Shown: positions 1 through 12,005 of the stretch, piece by piece
How positions within the stretch are numbered: the first letter of the stretch is position 1
Layout of the letters: each line of letters begins with the position of its first letter
From: Madurella fahalii
Lineage: Eukaryota > Ascomycota > Sordariomycetes > Sordariales
Length of the DNA: 64,000 bases
Assembly (NCBI GenBank): GCA_029876055.1
Contig: CM056877.1
Span: 4,650,001-4,714,000 of the forward strand
Reading direction: 5' to 3'
Program-made: the position numbers and the translations under genes
Notes under the pieces: model-generated
Databases searched by the model: none
Told to the model about the DNA's origin: nothing
The model's input: only the letters and a program-made list of their open reading frames with translations

Positions 1-1441
1 CTGCCGTGGTTCGACTCTGGTTAGCCCAATATCGACGCCGGATACCCCTTATGGGTTGGGAGAGAGGTGAGCTTGCGCGTGAGAAGGGAGAAGGAGTGAG
101 AGAGGACTAGTACCGTACCCAGCGAGTTGCAGGGGTGGAAGCTGGTCACCACCAATGTGCCAAATCCTCATCCAGTGAGACCAGGTGCCCAAGGCGTCGG
201 CCGCTACGCCATGAGCCGCCGTCCAAGCTACCTCAATTTCAGAATCCAACCGGGCAATGTCGATAACTTCACGATCAGCGCCCAGGTGTCTTGCAACTTC
301 GGTCTTGATCCAGGCCTCGAACGTTGGTCTTAAGAACATGCTGCCGAGGAGCCTCCCTTCCCCCGGAACGCACTCTTTGACGCCGATCGGGGACAAGCTC
401 GTGACCTTGTACGAAATGACATCCTGGGAAGGGGACGGGGCAATCAAGTGCCAACAGGTCAGCCAGAATTGCACCAGCCGAGGCGACGCTGAACTTACCA
501 CTGTTCCACCACCACAATCGCAAATCACGATGGTGTGGCCGATCTACAGGTGATTCGTCAGCATCCTCAACAGCGTGGATAGAGCGAGCAGAGACACCGA
601 TCGCCGTCAGCAACATATAGACTCGGAGTGCATGAAGACAAAGAGCCAGCGAGAGCAGTTCAAAGAGATGACCCAGGATTGCGTACCATGAGACTGTCGC
701 TTTGACAGAGTTGGGGGATTATGGCGATGGCAGCGGCCTCTGGTTCAACCACGAAGTCCATGGTCACCGGCCTTCCGACGGAGGTGAGAATGCCGGACGA
801 GTCAATAGCCTGCCTCATGCGCAGGGTGGCAACCTCGTTCCAGACAGCGGGAATGCCAAAAACGAAGTGCAGATCGCACACGTCAATGGCCCGCCTCCCC
901 CCCGGGGTAATGCACCCTGCAAGAGTGTCCGAAGCGTCGGCCCACAATTTCGCGAGGTACGTAGCAACAATATCGACCCCCCTGAACCCGGCGCCGTGGA
1001 TTTTATCAAGAGCCTGCATTATCATGGTTAAGCGCTCTGGGTGCCTGTCATCGCGTGGCAGGTCGTCGCAGTGCAGGAGCGAAAGCTTGAACAAGTCGAA
1101 TTTCTTTTCGTGAGCATGGATGCCGCTACCCCAGCTACCGGAGGCACCCAATTCGGACGGCTCCATATGGGACGATCCATTCCGAAGGAGTATCGACGTG
1201 ACAGGGTTGCCGGCTTGGTTGGAGGGCATGATGCAGTAGGAAACGCCACTCGTCCTGTAAGAAAGATCGGGTTAGTGGAATGGTGGACTCCACCTTAGAG
1301 GTGACATGAAAGGCTGCGGCCTTTTTCAAACGGAGGCTGGATGTCGACGAGAAGCCGAGGAGAAGAGGTGATGAGAAAGATGCTCAGGACTCACGAGACT
1401 CCAAAATCGATGCCAACGCTGATAAAAGAATAGTCCGCCAT
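1..1441 (-). CDS. Hsp70-like (HSPA12-type) ATPase, 3' end cut by window
   Basis: Actin/Hsp70-fold ATPase of the fungal HSPA12-like family, probably cytosolic; substrate unknown. Exons on the minus strand are 1441-1395, 1254-687, 543-499 and 423-119. The last intron, donor GTACGG at 118, runs to the window edge, where a GCTAAC branch site and CAG acceptor fall on the first bases, so the next exon starts just outside. The joined protein begins MADYSFISVGIDFG and carries the phosphate-1 loop GIDFGVSTSG (residues 10-19), split by intron 1, and the phosphate-2 motif ICDCGGGTVD (about 212-221), split by intron 3. About 321 residues lie in the window; the family is usually 550-650. Phase is kept at all three complete junctions. 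The family is clear, the biological role is not. Confidence 0.85.
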
Positions 1442-1994
1442 CTTAAGAGTATTGAGGCAGTACTACTATCCACGTCAGACTGTCAACGCAGAGGTGTAGA
1501 TCTGAGCAAGGTGTTCATCAATGACAATAGTTGGGACGCTTGTGCGGTGGCCTCCACATCCTCCTATATACAATGTTGGGTGACCGGGCCTCTCTGTTTG
1601 CAACCCAGGTGAATACTATCAAACAAACCGACAAACCGCTGCGGTATTTCTGCCCGTATGAGACGCAACATGACAGGCGCGGACACTGTGCGACAAGAAA
1701 GAGCGGTGAGCACGTTGCAAACGGGCTTTCATTGGTATTCCATAAAGAAGACTTTGGGTAATTTATTTCTCACTTCTTTTCGGATTGCAAACCGCAGTTA
1801 ACCCAGGCGCATGGAAGCAAACAAAGAGCAGGGTTCAAAGCCAAGTGCTCTCCTTTGGCCACCCGTCACCCTTCACTCCAGGAAAATTTGCCGTCAAGGC
1901 ACCTCTTAATCGTCTACAGTCCCATGGTTCCGTTTCCCTTGGAGCTCGCCTCATTCAAACTACATTGTCAATTCCCACAACCTAGCTCAGCGTC
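1442..1994. other. Intergenic, divergent 5' regions
   Basis: Shared upstream region of two divergent genes. No convincing coding sequence, RNA or repeat seen. A C/T-rich stretch precedes the start at 1995. Confidence 0.6.
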
Positions 1995-3396
1995 ATGCCT
2001 CTCGACAAGCCCATCAAGTCCCCGCCCAACTCAGGCACACTAGCCGACAGGTTCCGGGCCTCCGTTACTCCCCATGACGACTGTATTGCGCTATGCTGCA
2101 GGCGCGGCCGGAATTGGATTCAGCAGCACTTGATCATCGATACCTACGTTAACGGGCCAACCGCAGACCGCTTCATCAGGGACAGGGTTTGGGAGTCCCT
2201 GACACTTGAGGTGAAAGGCCAGGCAACGTGCATCCAGGATCTAGGCCTTTTGCCTTGGGATTCGCTGAACCCAGAAACCCAAGAGAGACTCAGCCAGTGG
2301 TCCCCCGTTGCTAGACAGCTCTGGGACTCGGAATTTGTCGCACACCGCGAGGCCCTTGTACGGACTTGGATCTGGCATTATCTCGACGACAACCTGTTCT
2401 CCTTCTCCGGAGGCACTACCCACGCCGACGCTCTCGTCAAATATAGCTCGCCGATCTGGGAACATGTTCGAACCCTCCGCCGGGATTTGAACCGTAGGTG
2501 CCCTGTCTCCGGCCCCTACAGAATGCCACGCTGACGCTTCATCCTGCCAACCAGTCATGCGTACTTATCCAAGCGTCTTTGGCAATTTAGGGGACCGCGC
2601 CAGGTTCTGGTGCTGGAGTCGCTTGACCGAGAATCTCGTGCGTCGAGGCCTTAGCTTGGGGGAACCCGTTATGCCAGCCGACCTGGAGGCTCATTTCCAA
2701 CAATCTCTCCGTCAGCTCGTCGCCGACGAAGGCAAACTCCCGAATCTGACCCTCAACCACCCGATCAATACCGCCGGTGGACGCATGAAGGCGCTTCTCA
2801 GAGATGCGCTGACGGCACAGTTCTATTTCCACAACATGTACCTGATGAACGGACGCTTCTCCGTCCGATTCACCCCGATCGGCAGCGACGAGCTCTGGGG
2901 TTTTCCCTTCGATGGAGAATCCATGTGTACATATAACCCCTGGGAAATCCCGGACAAGCGGCCCGGCGGGCAGACACCACCGGTGCAACTCGTCAGCGAC
3001 CCCATGTTGGTGTTCAGTGGCGACGATGGAATGAGCTACGACGAGGATTTCACAATGCGCGCTCCCATGACGGTCGTGACTCCCTGGACCTTTGGCGGAG
3101 AGGAAGCCGAGGAGTGGATATGGCCTCCATTCAAGGAGGCTTGCCACCAACGTCGGCTCCAGGCTCGTCCTCGAGAAGAAGAGGCAATTGGTCTGGAACA
3201 TGCAGGACCGGGTGGCTTGGGGGGGCCCGAAAAAGACGGGGCGGAGGAGATAGATGAGGCCGAGGAGACAGACGAGGCGGAGGAGCTAGACGAGGCGGAG
3301 GAGCTAGACGAGGCGGAGGAGCTAGACGAGGCGGAGGAGCTAGACGAGGCGGAGGAGCTAGACGAGGCGGAGGAGCTAGACGAGGCGGCGGTGTGA
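1995..3396 (+). CDS. Hypothetical protein with acidic Glu/Asp repeat tail
   Basis: Two exons, 1995-2493 and 2555-3396, joined in phase across a 61-bp intron (donor GTAGGT, branch GCTGAC, acceptor CCAG), give 446 residues. The body (residues 1 to about 395) looks globular, is rich in Trp and aromatic residues, and matches no family I recognise. Residues 396-446 are a run of acidic hexads: EEIDEA, EETDEA, then six copies of EELDEA, ending AAV. The tail is encoded by a perfect 18-bp tandem repeat. There is no signal peptide or membrane segment, so it is probably intracellular. The start ATG follows a pyrimidine-rich leader and is the first Met of the frame. It could be an accessory fungal protein; no function is proposed. 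Confidence 0.75.
3271..3388 (+). repeat. 18-bp coding minisatellite (6.5 units)
   Basis: Tandem units of gacgaggcggaggagcta repeated without change six times plus a partial unit. They encode the EELDEA hexads at the C-terminus of the preceding gene. The unit length is a multiple of three, so copy-number change keeps the frame. Confidence 0.95.
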
Positions 3397-5902
3397 CAGG
3401 AAGCGATCAACAAGAAAAGGAAGCACAAATAGAAGGGTATCTCTTTTACTTCCCTTTTTTTCTCACTTTTTTTTTCCTTCTTTTTTTTTTCTTTCTTTCT
3501 TTCTTTCTTTCCCCATCTCTCTTAATAACTTCAATTCTTCTTTAGTTCTTTCATAACTGACGGCCGTGTAACGAAAAAAATAAATGCTACACTCTCCATT
3601 AACCGTTCTGTTGGCTGTCACGCAGCCGTTGAATGCTCCAAACCCCTCTCAAACCCCGTGGTCTCCCTCATTTAGGTGCGCATATACTGCATTCGTCCGT
3701 CGTAACAACCGCGGCTTTAGTTTTACTGCCTCAGCATTTCTGCTTGACCCATTTAGACTCGCATCTTCAAGAGTCCGGTTAACCCGTGTCTACATAAACC
3801 CCAGAAAGCGCATGTTTGCAAGGGAAGCCAACACGTAATGGCTACTAACAAGGGTCTACATCAACGAACACATCTCGGTAGTAATGTTGTGGTTCATATA
3901 TCGTGTTCCTGTCGCGGCGGCGTGTGTATGTGGCAGTGTTAAGTCCTCTTTCTCAGCGCGTTGGTGGCTCAAGTGGAGTGGCCAGTAAGACCAAGCGGCT
4001 GGTCACCGTGGACCAACCATGGGGCCCCGGTATCGAGCCACGCCGGTGACCCACTGGTTTGTCTGTTGCGGATACTGTGATGGTCAACTTCGTAGGCTCT
4101 CCCGTCCGACCATGTCTATATTGCTGCGGCACAGAGGGTTGACAGCAGCACGTGGCAGAGAGCTCAGCCGATTCTGGTATCGATGACAAGAAAGTGACGT
4201 CTTTGATGCTGAAATGGGGTTACATCTCACCGAGGTTCCTGGCTGTTAACCAGTACCACTCTGGAGCCCATGCTTGATGCCATAATTCCCAGTTGTTGTG
4301 ACACGGCAGGTCCAGAATTTCACCGGCTCTGTCGCATCTCTAGCGGGGGAAAAGAAACACTTGACACCAGGAGTGATTACTTCCGAATTTCCTCCTTGGA
4401 AACATAATGTGCCTACGGGAAGAGGGGTCGAAGGAGGGGCCGGGGATAGGAGGAGAGTCTGTTTACACAGACAAGACCTGGCAATGAGAACTCGGTGTGC
4501 ATTCGCGACGGTAACCATAGTACTGCTACTATCTGAGAGCATCGGAATAGGGCAAAGTTCCGGGCGCCGAGTCGGCGAAGGGAGGCGAGCAGCCTCGCCA
4601 CTACCACATGGCCGTGGCTTGCGATATTAACAGGCCAAGAGGTGTGAACCCGGAATATGGAACTCGACTGGGCGGCGTTTGGTGAGAAGCGGACGTTCTG
4701 GAAGCATCGTGCCTCATGCACGACGAGTCGGGTATTGCTGGTTCGTAGTGGCCACTGGAGGCTGGATCTAGGGTGGGGAGGGGGGCCATAAATGAACAGA
4801 AGATATTGGTGGGCAAGCTGTGCTGTGGCATCCAGGACCTCTCAGGGGCGTTTGATGGTACGTCGGCTTAACTCTAGCCACTGACCTTGGAGGAATTAGT
4901 ATTGCCTCGCCGGGTGCAAATTCCAATACCCGCCATTCGACAGGGGTGGGGCCCAAGGTCGCAGTCGTGGAAATGGGAGGCTCGCATGTGCAAGTCCAAG
5001 GTTATGGATGGTTGAGGAACAGCGTCACACTGGCCTGAATTACGTGCAACCCCCTTTCTCGTGGCAGCGCTTACGCAATCAAGAGTTGGGCCTGCCTGCC
5101 CCCGTTCCCAGTTCGGATTTGCGGCTCTGGGAGGCTATAGCACGACGACTTTTAATATATCGGGGCCATTTAACCTTCGGAGCGTGGCCGCTGGGATGTC
5201 TCGACTGCACGGCTGGCCAATATGGACGGTTAAAATGGAAGCCCCGTCTTGGGAAGGAGAAAGACGCTGGCCATGCTCTCCCCCGCACCCCGAGTCCCTA
5301 GAACTTCAATATGCCGACCCCTGCCCTGCTACAAGTTACAACCACCGACCAGGCCTCGTCCTTGTGCACAGGTGGGGGGCGTGGCGTCGAGGAAGAACAT
5401 TCTCCGACCCTGGATTAGATTAACAGTAGCCAAAGATATGGCGTCACGCGATTACACCCGTCCAACGGGCATACATTGTTTCTCTTGGCCATCGTCGCCT
5501 TCCAACATTTGCCTCCGTGCGAGCTCCGCCCCTGGGATCAGCGTGGTGCGTCAGGGATTTGTAGATGCCGACACCAAAAGAGTCGCCCGCTATATTTAAA
5601 TCATGGCGGACCGTACATTTGTTCCCCATATCTCGGCCGTCTTGGTCAGCTTCATTTTTTCCCGCAATCGGGTTATCTAAAAAGCTGGTCTTGTCGCTCT
5701 GGGTCCCCGCTGTCGCTCACACGTACAACTCCCTCTTGTCGCCAAGTTCACGCCTTACCGCGTCTCTACCAGTAACGCCACGTAGGTCCCGGCCCTTTGA
5801 TCCTCCCTCGGCAATGGCAGTTGCAGAGAACAAAGAAGAGCAGGATCAGCTTTTGTTCCTGGGCTGACGCGCAGACTACCACAGTTGACGACGTTGAACG
5901 CC
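3397..5902. other. Intergenic, no gene recognised
   Basis: Begins with a T/C-rich tract (about 3440-3520, including a cttt microsatellite) in the likely 3' region of the upstream gene. The rest has only short open frames on both strands, without conserved motifs or intron-joined coding signal. Confidence 0.5.
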
Positions 5903-6680
5903 ATGTTGTGGACTCTATGGGTCGGGCTCTTCGCAGCCCTGTTTAGGACCGGCAGGTGTCCCCCGCGTTGGTTGGCCAGCGTCCGGGACGGCGCATGCTA
6001 ACGCGGTTGTAGCAGCTGCCGCCGCCAACGCCATCTATCAGGACCCCGATACCGGACTCGTCTTCTCGTCCGACTTCCGGCTGTACAAGGCCGATGGGCG
6101 CGGCATCACATTCCGTGTCGCGATACCCGACAACGTCCAGAGCTACACTTCGTACGACGCAGTCGTCCAGCTCGTCGTTCCGAACGATGTGGGCTGGGCT
6201 GGCCTCGCCTGGGGTGGCGCCATGCCCCGGAATCCCCTTCTAGTCGCCTGGAGGGACTACAGCAACAACGTCATCTTGTCGTCTCGTATGGCCAGGTAAG
6301 TGCACCGATGGCCAAGACTCATGACTGCCTCGGCCAAAGACTGACATTCTTCTCCGCAAAGTGGCCACGTGATGCCACAGCCCTGGACGGGCGCTCAGTA
6401 CACCATGATCAGGGCCGGCACCAAGTCCAACTCGACCCACTGGCAAGTCACGGCACTTTGCAAGGGATGCACCTCGTGGGATAGCAACGGCTCAACACGC
6501 TACCTCAGCCCCAGGGGAGGAAACCGGCTGGCCTTTGCGTACTCGCCATCCAGACCTTCGAGCCCCAGCAGCCCCTCGTCAAGCATTCCCATCCACGAAG
6601 TCCATGGTTACTGGTCGCACGACTTCACTCAGGCCGCGAACCCGAACTTCGAGTCGACTGTGGCGAGGCTCACATCGTGA
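5903..6680 (+). CDS. Secreted CDH-type b cytochrome domain protein (copy 1)
   Basis: Stand-alone cytochrome domain like the N-terminal haem domain of cellobiose dehydrogenase (DOMON/CDH-cyt fold), expected to pass electrons to extracellular oxidases such as lytic polysaccharide monooxygenases. Clear exons are about 6013-6295 and 6362-6680, joined in phase 2 (donor GTAAGT, branch CTGAC). The Met of GGAMPRNP and the His of STHWQ fit the Met/His haem ligands of the family; CKGC supplies a likely disulfide. Exon 1 from ATG 5903 encodes a hydrophobic MLWTLWVGLFAALF leader. A strong TGCTAAC branch site lies at 5997-6003 with acceptor TAG at 6012, but no consensus donor fits the phase, so the signal-peptide exon is uncertain. 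No cellulose-binding domain follows. The intron in the haem domain sits exactly where it does in the paralogue at 14617. Confidence 0.8.
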
Positions 6681-7245
6681 GAACTGCCCCGTAACAATGA
6701 CGGCCAAACTGTATATACCTTAAGTAGCCGAGCCGGGCTTGAGCCGGGTCTGAGCCGGGGCTGAGTTGGGGGTGCCGTAGGAGGATTATCGGGAGCGACT
6801 CAGTTGGCGGACGGGGATGGATCGGTGCACGTATAGACAGCAGGGAACGCATGTGCTGGAAGTGCTTGTGTGCATATTTTTTTTTTCTCGAGGGCCAGTA
6901 AATACTGCGCCGAGGTTAGGACGAAGCCAACAACAGAAGTTTTGCTCTTCGTTTCCACCCCACGTTGTACCATTGAACTGTCCCGTTTACAATCCCCTCT
7001 CGCCCAAACTATCTACTACACCACCTCCGAAATTCACTTGCGGGATCACCCAAATGTTCAAATTACCACCACAACCCCCCCCCCACCCCCTCCTCCCTTT
7101 TTTTTTTTTTTTTTCTTTCTTTCTTTTATCCCCTAAGGATAACTAATTACCCCATTGTACTGCCTTTTGGCGCTCATCTATGGTAGGTCACTTCCAACTC
7201 GACCGGCGGGTGGGTCACATCCAACTCGACCGGCGCAGTCGGCGG
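6681..7245. other. Intergenic with homopolymer tracts
   Basis: Contains an imperfect repeat of gagccggg (about 6728-6760) and long C and T runs (about 7076-7128). No gene seen. It separates two converging 3' ends. Confidence 0.6.
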
Positions 7246-9222
7246 CTAGTGGGACGACTCCATTGCTACCAGCTCAACGTAGCCGTTGCTGCCGTCGACC
7301 TCGACTAAACCCCGCTTGAACCGACCGAGGTTCGGAGAGAGGTCGGGGGCATCATTGCCTTGGCGCAAGTCTTGGTGTCCTCCCACTGTACGTGTCGTCC
7401 GCCTAATCAACAGCCAGGCAACAACAGCGACGGCGGCCAAGCCGGCGACGCCGCCCACAACTCTTCCGACTATGGCGCCAACTGGACCGTTACCAGACTC
7501 GGTCACTCCGGGTGCTGGACTGTTAGGTGTGGACGTGGGTGATGTGGACGTGGGTGTGGACGAGCCTTCTTCGGCAGTCAATTAATTAGCGCAGCCCTCA
7601 AGTTCTAAAGATCTTGGGGCCGACACATACCACCAGCAGCAGTGCTTGTAACAGCTGGTGCGAACATCCGCCGCACTTCATCTGAAGACCATTGGACCGT
7701 GGCCAGCGACCTTAATGTTTTTTTTCGGCAGACTGCCAGTTGGAGTATTCCCGAGACGCACAGTGGGTGGTTGGCTCAGTCCTCGTACCCGTTGCGGTAC
7801 CATTCCTTCACCACATCGGGCGAGTCATACGCGGCAGCGTTGGAGTCGTACGAATGTTTCCACTCCACGGCCGTCATATCAAATAGAGCAGACCGCGCGG
7901 ACTCGGACCCGGGCTTCTCCAGTTTCCTCTGACGCCGCCGTAGTTCAGCACCTGGCGGTTGCCCACGGGCACGCAGGCGGCCCCTGACCAAGGGCCTCCT
8001 GGCGGGTCCGGGAGACTGATCCATACGAATCCCGGTAGGCTCAGGATGTAAGCGTCTTCATAGTAGATACGGTCGCGCTGGTTTAACCCAGCCAACAGGA
8101 AGCTTGGGCTCCATCAGTTTCTGCGAGAGCCGAGAGGGCATCGATAACACGGCCGGAAAGACTCTTACATGTCGTAGCCGCCTTCTGAGTTCTGAAACCC
8201 GGCAGTGCAAAAGTGGGACCGCGGCGAAGGGGGAATGCTACCAGTGGTCACCAGCCAGTGGCTCCGCTTGGTTTGGGGATCGAAGAAGGTCACGTTCTCA
8301 AAACTGACGGGCGGCGACGAGGCTGTCTACGGATTTCCAACCGCTGAAGGGACGTGTCCGCCCATGACCATGACCAGGCCGTTCGGCCCGTACGCAGGAA
8401 CGTACTGGGCTGAAGCCCCAGCCAGGGTGTCGAAGGGGCTAACCCCGTGGTCCCGTTCTGCCAACGCTTTGTCCTCATATTGAACTCCAACATGCCGGGA
8501 TGGCCTGCGTGGCGGCTCGGGCGAATTCGGTCCACCCGCTGGCCACCCCCCCGATGACGAACCCCAGGTCGTGCGCGCTTGCAAATGCGCCAAATTCCGT
8601 GGGATGCAAGCTGTTGAAACGACCTGGATTTTCCGAGGGCTGGACCGACCACATCCCGCCTCCGCTGCCATCGGCCGTAGACCTCCAGAGCTCCGTCTCA
8701 GCCATGTCGCTGCCAAACACCCACTTGCCCCCCCCCCCCCCCCCCACGAGTAGAAGACGCCCGTCTCGCTGTCTGTCCATAGAACAACATTGACTTTCTT
8801 GGGTCCTGGGTTTGGGATCGTTCTGGTCTCCACGTCGATGGCGGTCCAGGATTTGGATATGTCGATGGAGAGCTTGGAATTCACTAATTAAAGCCGACAA
8901 ATCTGACCAGGATCGGCGATTCCCAAGCCGAGCTGGCAGGCACAGCAGTCTCTCACCTCTGTTAGTTCCGCGGTCACCCTCCTCACGTCCCAGCTGTGAG
9001 ATCTCTCCGCCGTCAACGTAGACATAGCTACCCAGTACAGTGGCTGCTCTGGTCAGAATCGAGGGCGGTGTACGGTTTGCACGGGGTCCATAGTAACGAA
9101 CCTTTCGCGCCATCGATGCGGAGGAAGTTCTCGAGCGCCGGCACATCTTGGAGCGCTGCGCGAGCCGCGCACCCCAGCACGAGTGCGGCGATTAAACCCG
9201 ACGGCAACCGACAGCAGCGCAT
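7246..9222 (-). pseudogene. Decayed kelch-repeat transmembrane protein gene
   Basis: Family: fungal kelch beta-propeller proteins with a signal peptide and one C-terminal membrane helix. The start near 9222 gives a good leader (MRCCRLPSGLIAALVLGCAA). Kelch-like segments follow in the right order: VLGSYVYVDGGEIS, WTDSETGVFYSWGG, GFVIGGVASGWTEF, YVPAYGPNGLVMVMGG, ENVTFFDPQTKRSHW, LSLPGFVWI, VVKEWYRNG. The tail has a Thr/Ser/Pro linker and a helix (GGVAGLAAVAVVAWLLI) ending at 7246. Breaks: frame change across the 18-nt C run (8728-8745); 1-nt shifts near 8493 and about 8440; an in-frame TAG near 8329; another frame change near 7930. Some frame changes elsewhere are explained by introns (e.g. 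donor GTGAGA near 8958). It lies between the two cytochrome genes. Confidence 0.75.
8728..8745 (+). repeat. 18-nt poly-C run inside the kelch pseudogene
   Basis: Uninterrupted run of 18 C where the antisense coding frame (Gly-rich) changes. It is either a real indel hotspot or an assembly length error. Confidence 0.95.
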
Positions 9223-10945
9223 CGCGCAGCTATCTAAGCGGAAGACGGACTGATCGATTGAAGAGCTCGTCGATAGAGAAGAAAAGAAAGGCGCGAATAA
9301 TCCAATAATTACTTACGAGCCGAAATACCGACGTCGTCTGGGGGCGATGTTACACTGGGTTTAGAAAGTGGGAGGGAGGGTTGTACCGCGTGCCCGCAGC
9401 GAAACCCCTTGGTTTGCCTCACAGCAACGTCCATTCCCGTTGCGGAATGGCGGTAGCATTCTGCGTAGTATCTGAGTCTCATAGTACGCTCCAGGCTAAA
9501 TATATACATATCTGAACTTGTAAGGGATCTCCCCCAACTGCACCCTTTCTCTAATGAGGGGTTCGCTGTGCAACCGCGCAGATTCAGCTACAGCACCTTT
9601 CTTTTTCTTCTTCGTTTCTCAGGGGTCGCGTCGAATGTTACGCGTTGCTCTATATCAAAGTGTGCGTCGAGTAAACATACGTGCCCACCTGCTAAATTAC
9701 TATTAAGCTCTGAGCTCTGCAATTCACCACTGTCGGGAATAATTTCGTGGCTGAATCAAAACAAGTAATGGCCAAGACGCCACAAACGATGGCGAGCACC
9801 ACGACGAGCTTGCATTGTACAATGACTGCAAGGATCCAGGGACCAGGACTACATAATTATGTGATACTACTAGTAGTAATCGGCCTGGCACGGACAAGAG
9901 CATCTGGCATTGACAACCGTGATTATACAGGACAAGTAATCAGCTGCGGATAGCCTCGGATTTAGCCATTCGTCTCGATGTCGTCCGTACCTTGCAATAC
10001 GGCAAACAGGCGTTATTGCTAACAAGTCTCAACAAAGGTAAGCCAACACTTGCACCGGGGTGCGGTAGACGTTAACTAGATCCAGCGCGGTACGCGGCCA
10101 GTGCAGCGCAATCAGAGTGAGAGAAACTTGAAGCGGCTGGCTCTATTGCATGCTTCCTGTCTAAAGCTCCGTTAAGTTCTTATTTGCGTTTGTGTATTTT
10201 GTATTCCCTCCTCGCCTTTCACGCTCCACTCGGCCCACTCCTTTTTCGATCCTCAGTCCGAAACCACCTGTAATTTCTCTAGGCTGAGGCCCAACTGGCG
10301 CTCCGTTTTTTACTTACCTGCAGCCATCTACCTTGTTCAGAAAATCAGTGTGATTCACAGGGCAAGGTACCTTATATTGCACACCGTATTGCTGGGCCCA
10401 AACTTACACTCTCTCTTGGACTTCAATCGTCGCGCCACCTCGAAGGAGCTTGAACGTACACCTTTCGATTTTGCTTGGAAGCGCACTAGAACGGTACTAG
10501 CCCTGGTTGATTTTATTACCGCGTGTAAGCGGTCACAAGAGCCAAACCAGCTGGTGTTGGGAGTTGCGGATCAAGGGATGAATGAAAAGATGGAAGAGAT
10601 GGGTTGAAGATAGATATGTTGGAGCAGCAAGTACAATATTTCCGAGAACAAAAGGGCAGTGCCTAGTGCCTCAGAACAAGTACCGACGGAACAGCCAGCC
10701 TTTGCGAATCTGTCACGCCTTGAGATGCTCGGTCAGACGACAGACAAAAAAGCAAGTCCGTCCTAGAACCCATTTCACTCAGGAACTCGTGCGTCCCAAA
10801 GTGCCATTTTTAGGTTATGGTTTTGTTCTTTACAACAGCAAACCCGATCCGCTCTCTACATCCGGCCACAAGTCTTGCTCAATAGTACCTATTTAGTAAC
10901 ACCACTGGAGCGCCTACAACATCATAACACCCAAAACACCCATAA
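9223..10945. other. Intergenic, no gene recognised
   Basis: Upstream of both the kelch pseudogene and the 10946 gene. Only short open frames without conserved motifs. Nothing further seen. Confidence 0.5.
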
Positions 10946-11437
10946 ATGAGAACCATGGCGAACCCCGACAAGAAATCCGGTTCGAAAGCTAACGCTCTCA
11001 AAGCAGTAAGCGATCTGGTGCTTCTTACAACTCGAGCAGCTTCGAAAGCTATGGCAGCAGCATCCGCGGGGACACGAGCCTTGACCGCTGCCGCCGCCCA
11101 CGCCTTTTCCGGCTCCTCCAACGTCCCGCTCGGGCCGGCCTCTCGTGTGCAAGACTATCGCTCGCTTGCCAGCACCAAGAGTTACCGCAGCGGCATCGCC
11201 AGTCCGTCGGACGCCCGCTCCCTGGCCGGCAGCGATGAGGAGACATCCGACGCCGAGTCCTTTGAACAAGTCAACACGCCGAAGACGGACGGTACGGATA
11301 GGGAAAAGGAGATGCGGCGCAGAGACCACGATGTCAAGAAGCAGCACAAGCTCATCGACAAGCTAGAAATTTCATTTAAGCCCACGGCCCCTTCGAGTGA
11401 ACAGTCAACAGAGACAAAGTCGAGGGGAAGGAACTGA
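10946..11437 (+). CDS. Small Ala/Ser-rich hypothetical protein
   Basis: Single-exon frame of 163 residues; a second Met at 10955 (MANPDKKSGSKA) could be the true start. The N-terminal third is Ala/Lys-rich and probably helical (ALKAVSDLVLLTTRAASKAM). The middle is Ser-rich (SLAGSDEETSDAESF, casein-kinase-like acidic serines). The C-terminus is a charged, probably coiled segment (EKEMRRRDHDVKKQHKLIDK). There is no signal peptide, clear membrane helix or family I recognise. Composition and codon use look like genuine coding sequence, but expression is not shown. Confidence 0.55.
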   Translation: MRTMANPDKKSGSKANALKAVSDLVLLTTRAASKAMAAASAGTRALTAAAAHAFSGSSNVPLGPASRVQDYRSLASTKSYRSGIASPSDARSLAGSDEETSDAESFEQVNTPKTDGTDREKEMRRRDHDVKKQHKLIDKLEISFKPTAPSSEQSTETKSRGRN

Positions 11438-12005
11438 TGCGCGGAGTTAAATGGCCGCTGGGGATGCAGGTCCCCCGTTGGGCGATATTTAAGACACACC
11501 CTTCCCTGTCTTTGTGCTCATCTTGTTAAGAGTTAGACCAGTCCACGCTTTACGAGTACGGTACCCTCTTTCCGCTTATTGCTCGTCACTCTACAACCCG
11601 ATTCCCGTTGCCGGCCCAAGTGCTATTTCCCCAGCATCAACAAAATTCCGGTGATATCATCCAGCAGGAAACGGCAAAGCCGTCACATGGAATGGCCGCA
11701 GTGTTATGAACGGGGCAGCTTATGCGGTCAGTCAGTCTAGGCGTGGGAGGTATATCTTATTTGACAGGAGGTTGTCTCAGGACTCTGCCTGCTGAGCGTG
11801 TGCAGTTCCGTCCCAGAAATCCGCAGGTTTCTTCTTAGCTTCTTCTTGACTACCTTATGACATAGCAAATGCATGCCTCGCCAACCTACTAACACGGGTT
11901 AGATGGCCTTTAAACAACCATGAGCAACCGTTTCCCGTCCCTCTCTCTCTCTCTTTTTTTTTTTTTCCTCCCCCGGACGTCACCACGACTTAATTGATTA
12001 GTCAG
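11438..12005. other. Intergenic between converging genes
   Basis: No gene seen. Contains a ct microsatellite and T run around 11939-11970. Confidence 0.6.

Noticed and set aside
3036..3428. Long Ser-rich frame on the minus strand
   Set aside because: It is the antisense of the EELDEA repeat and only mirrors its periodicity.
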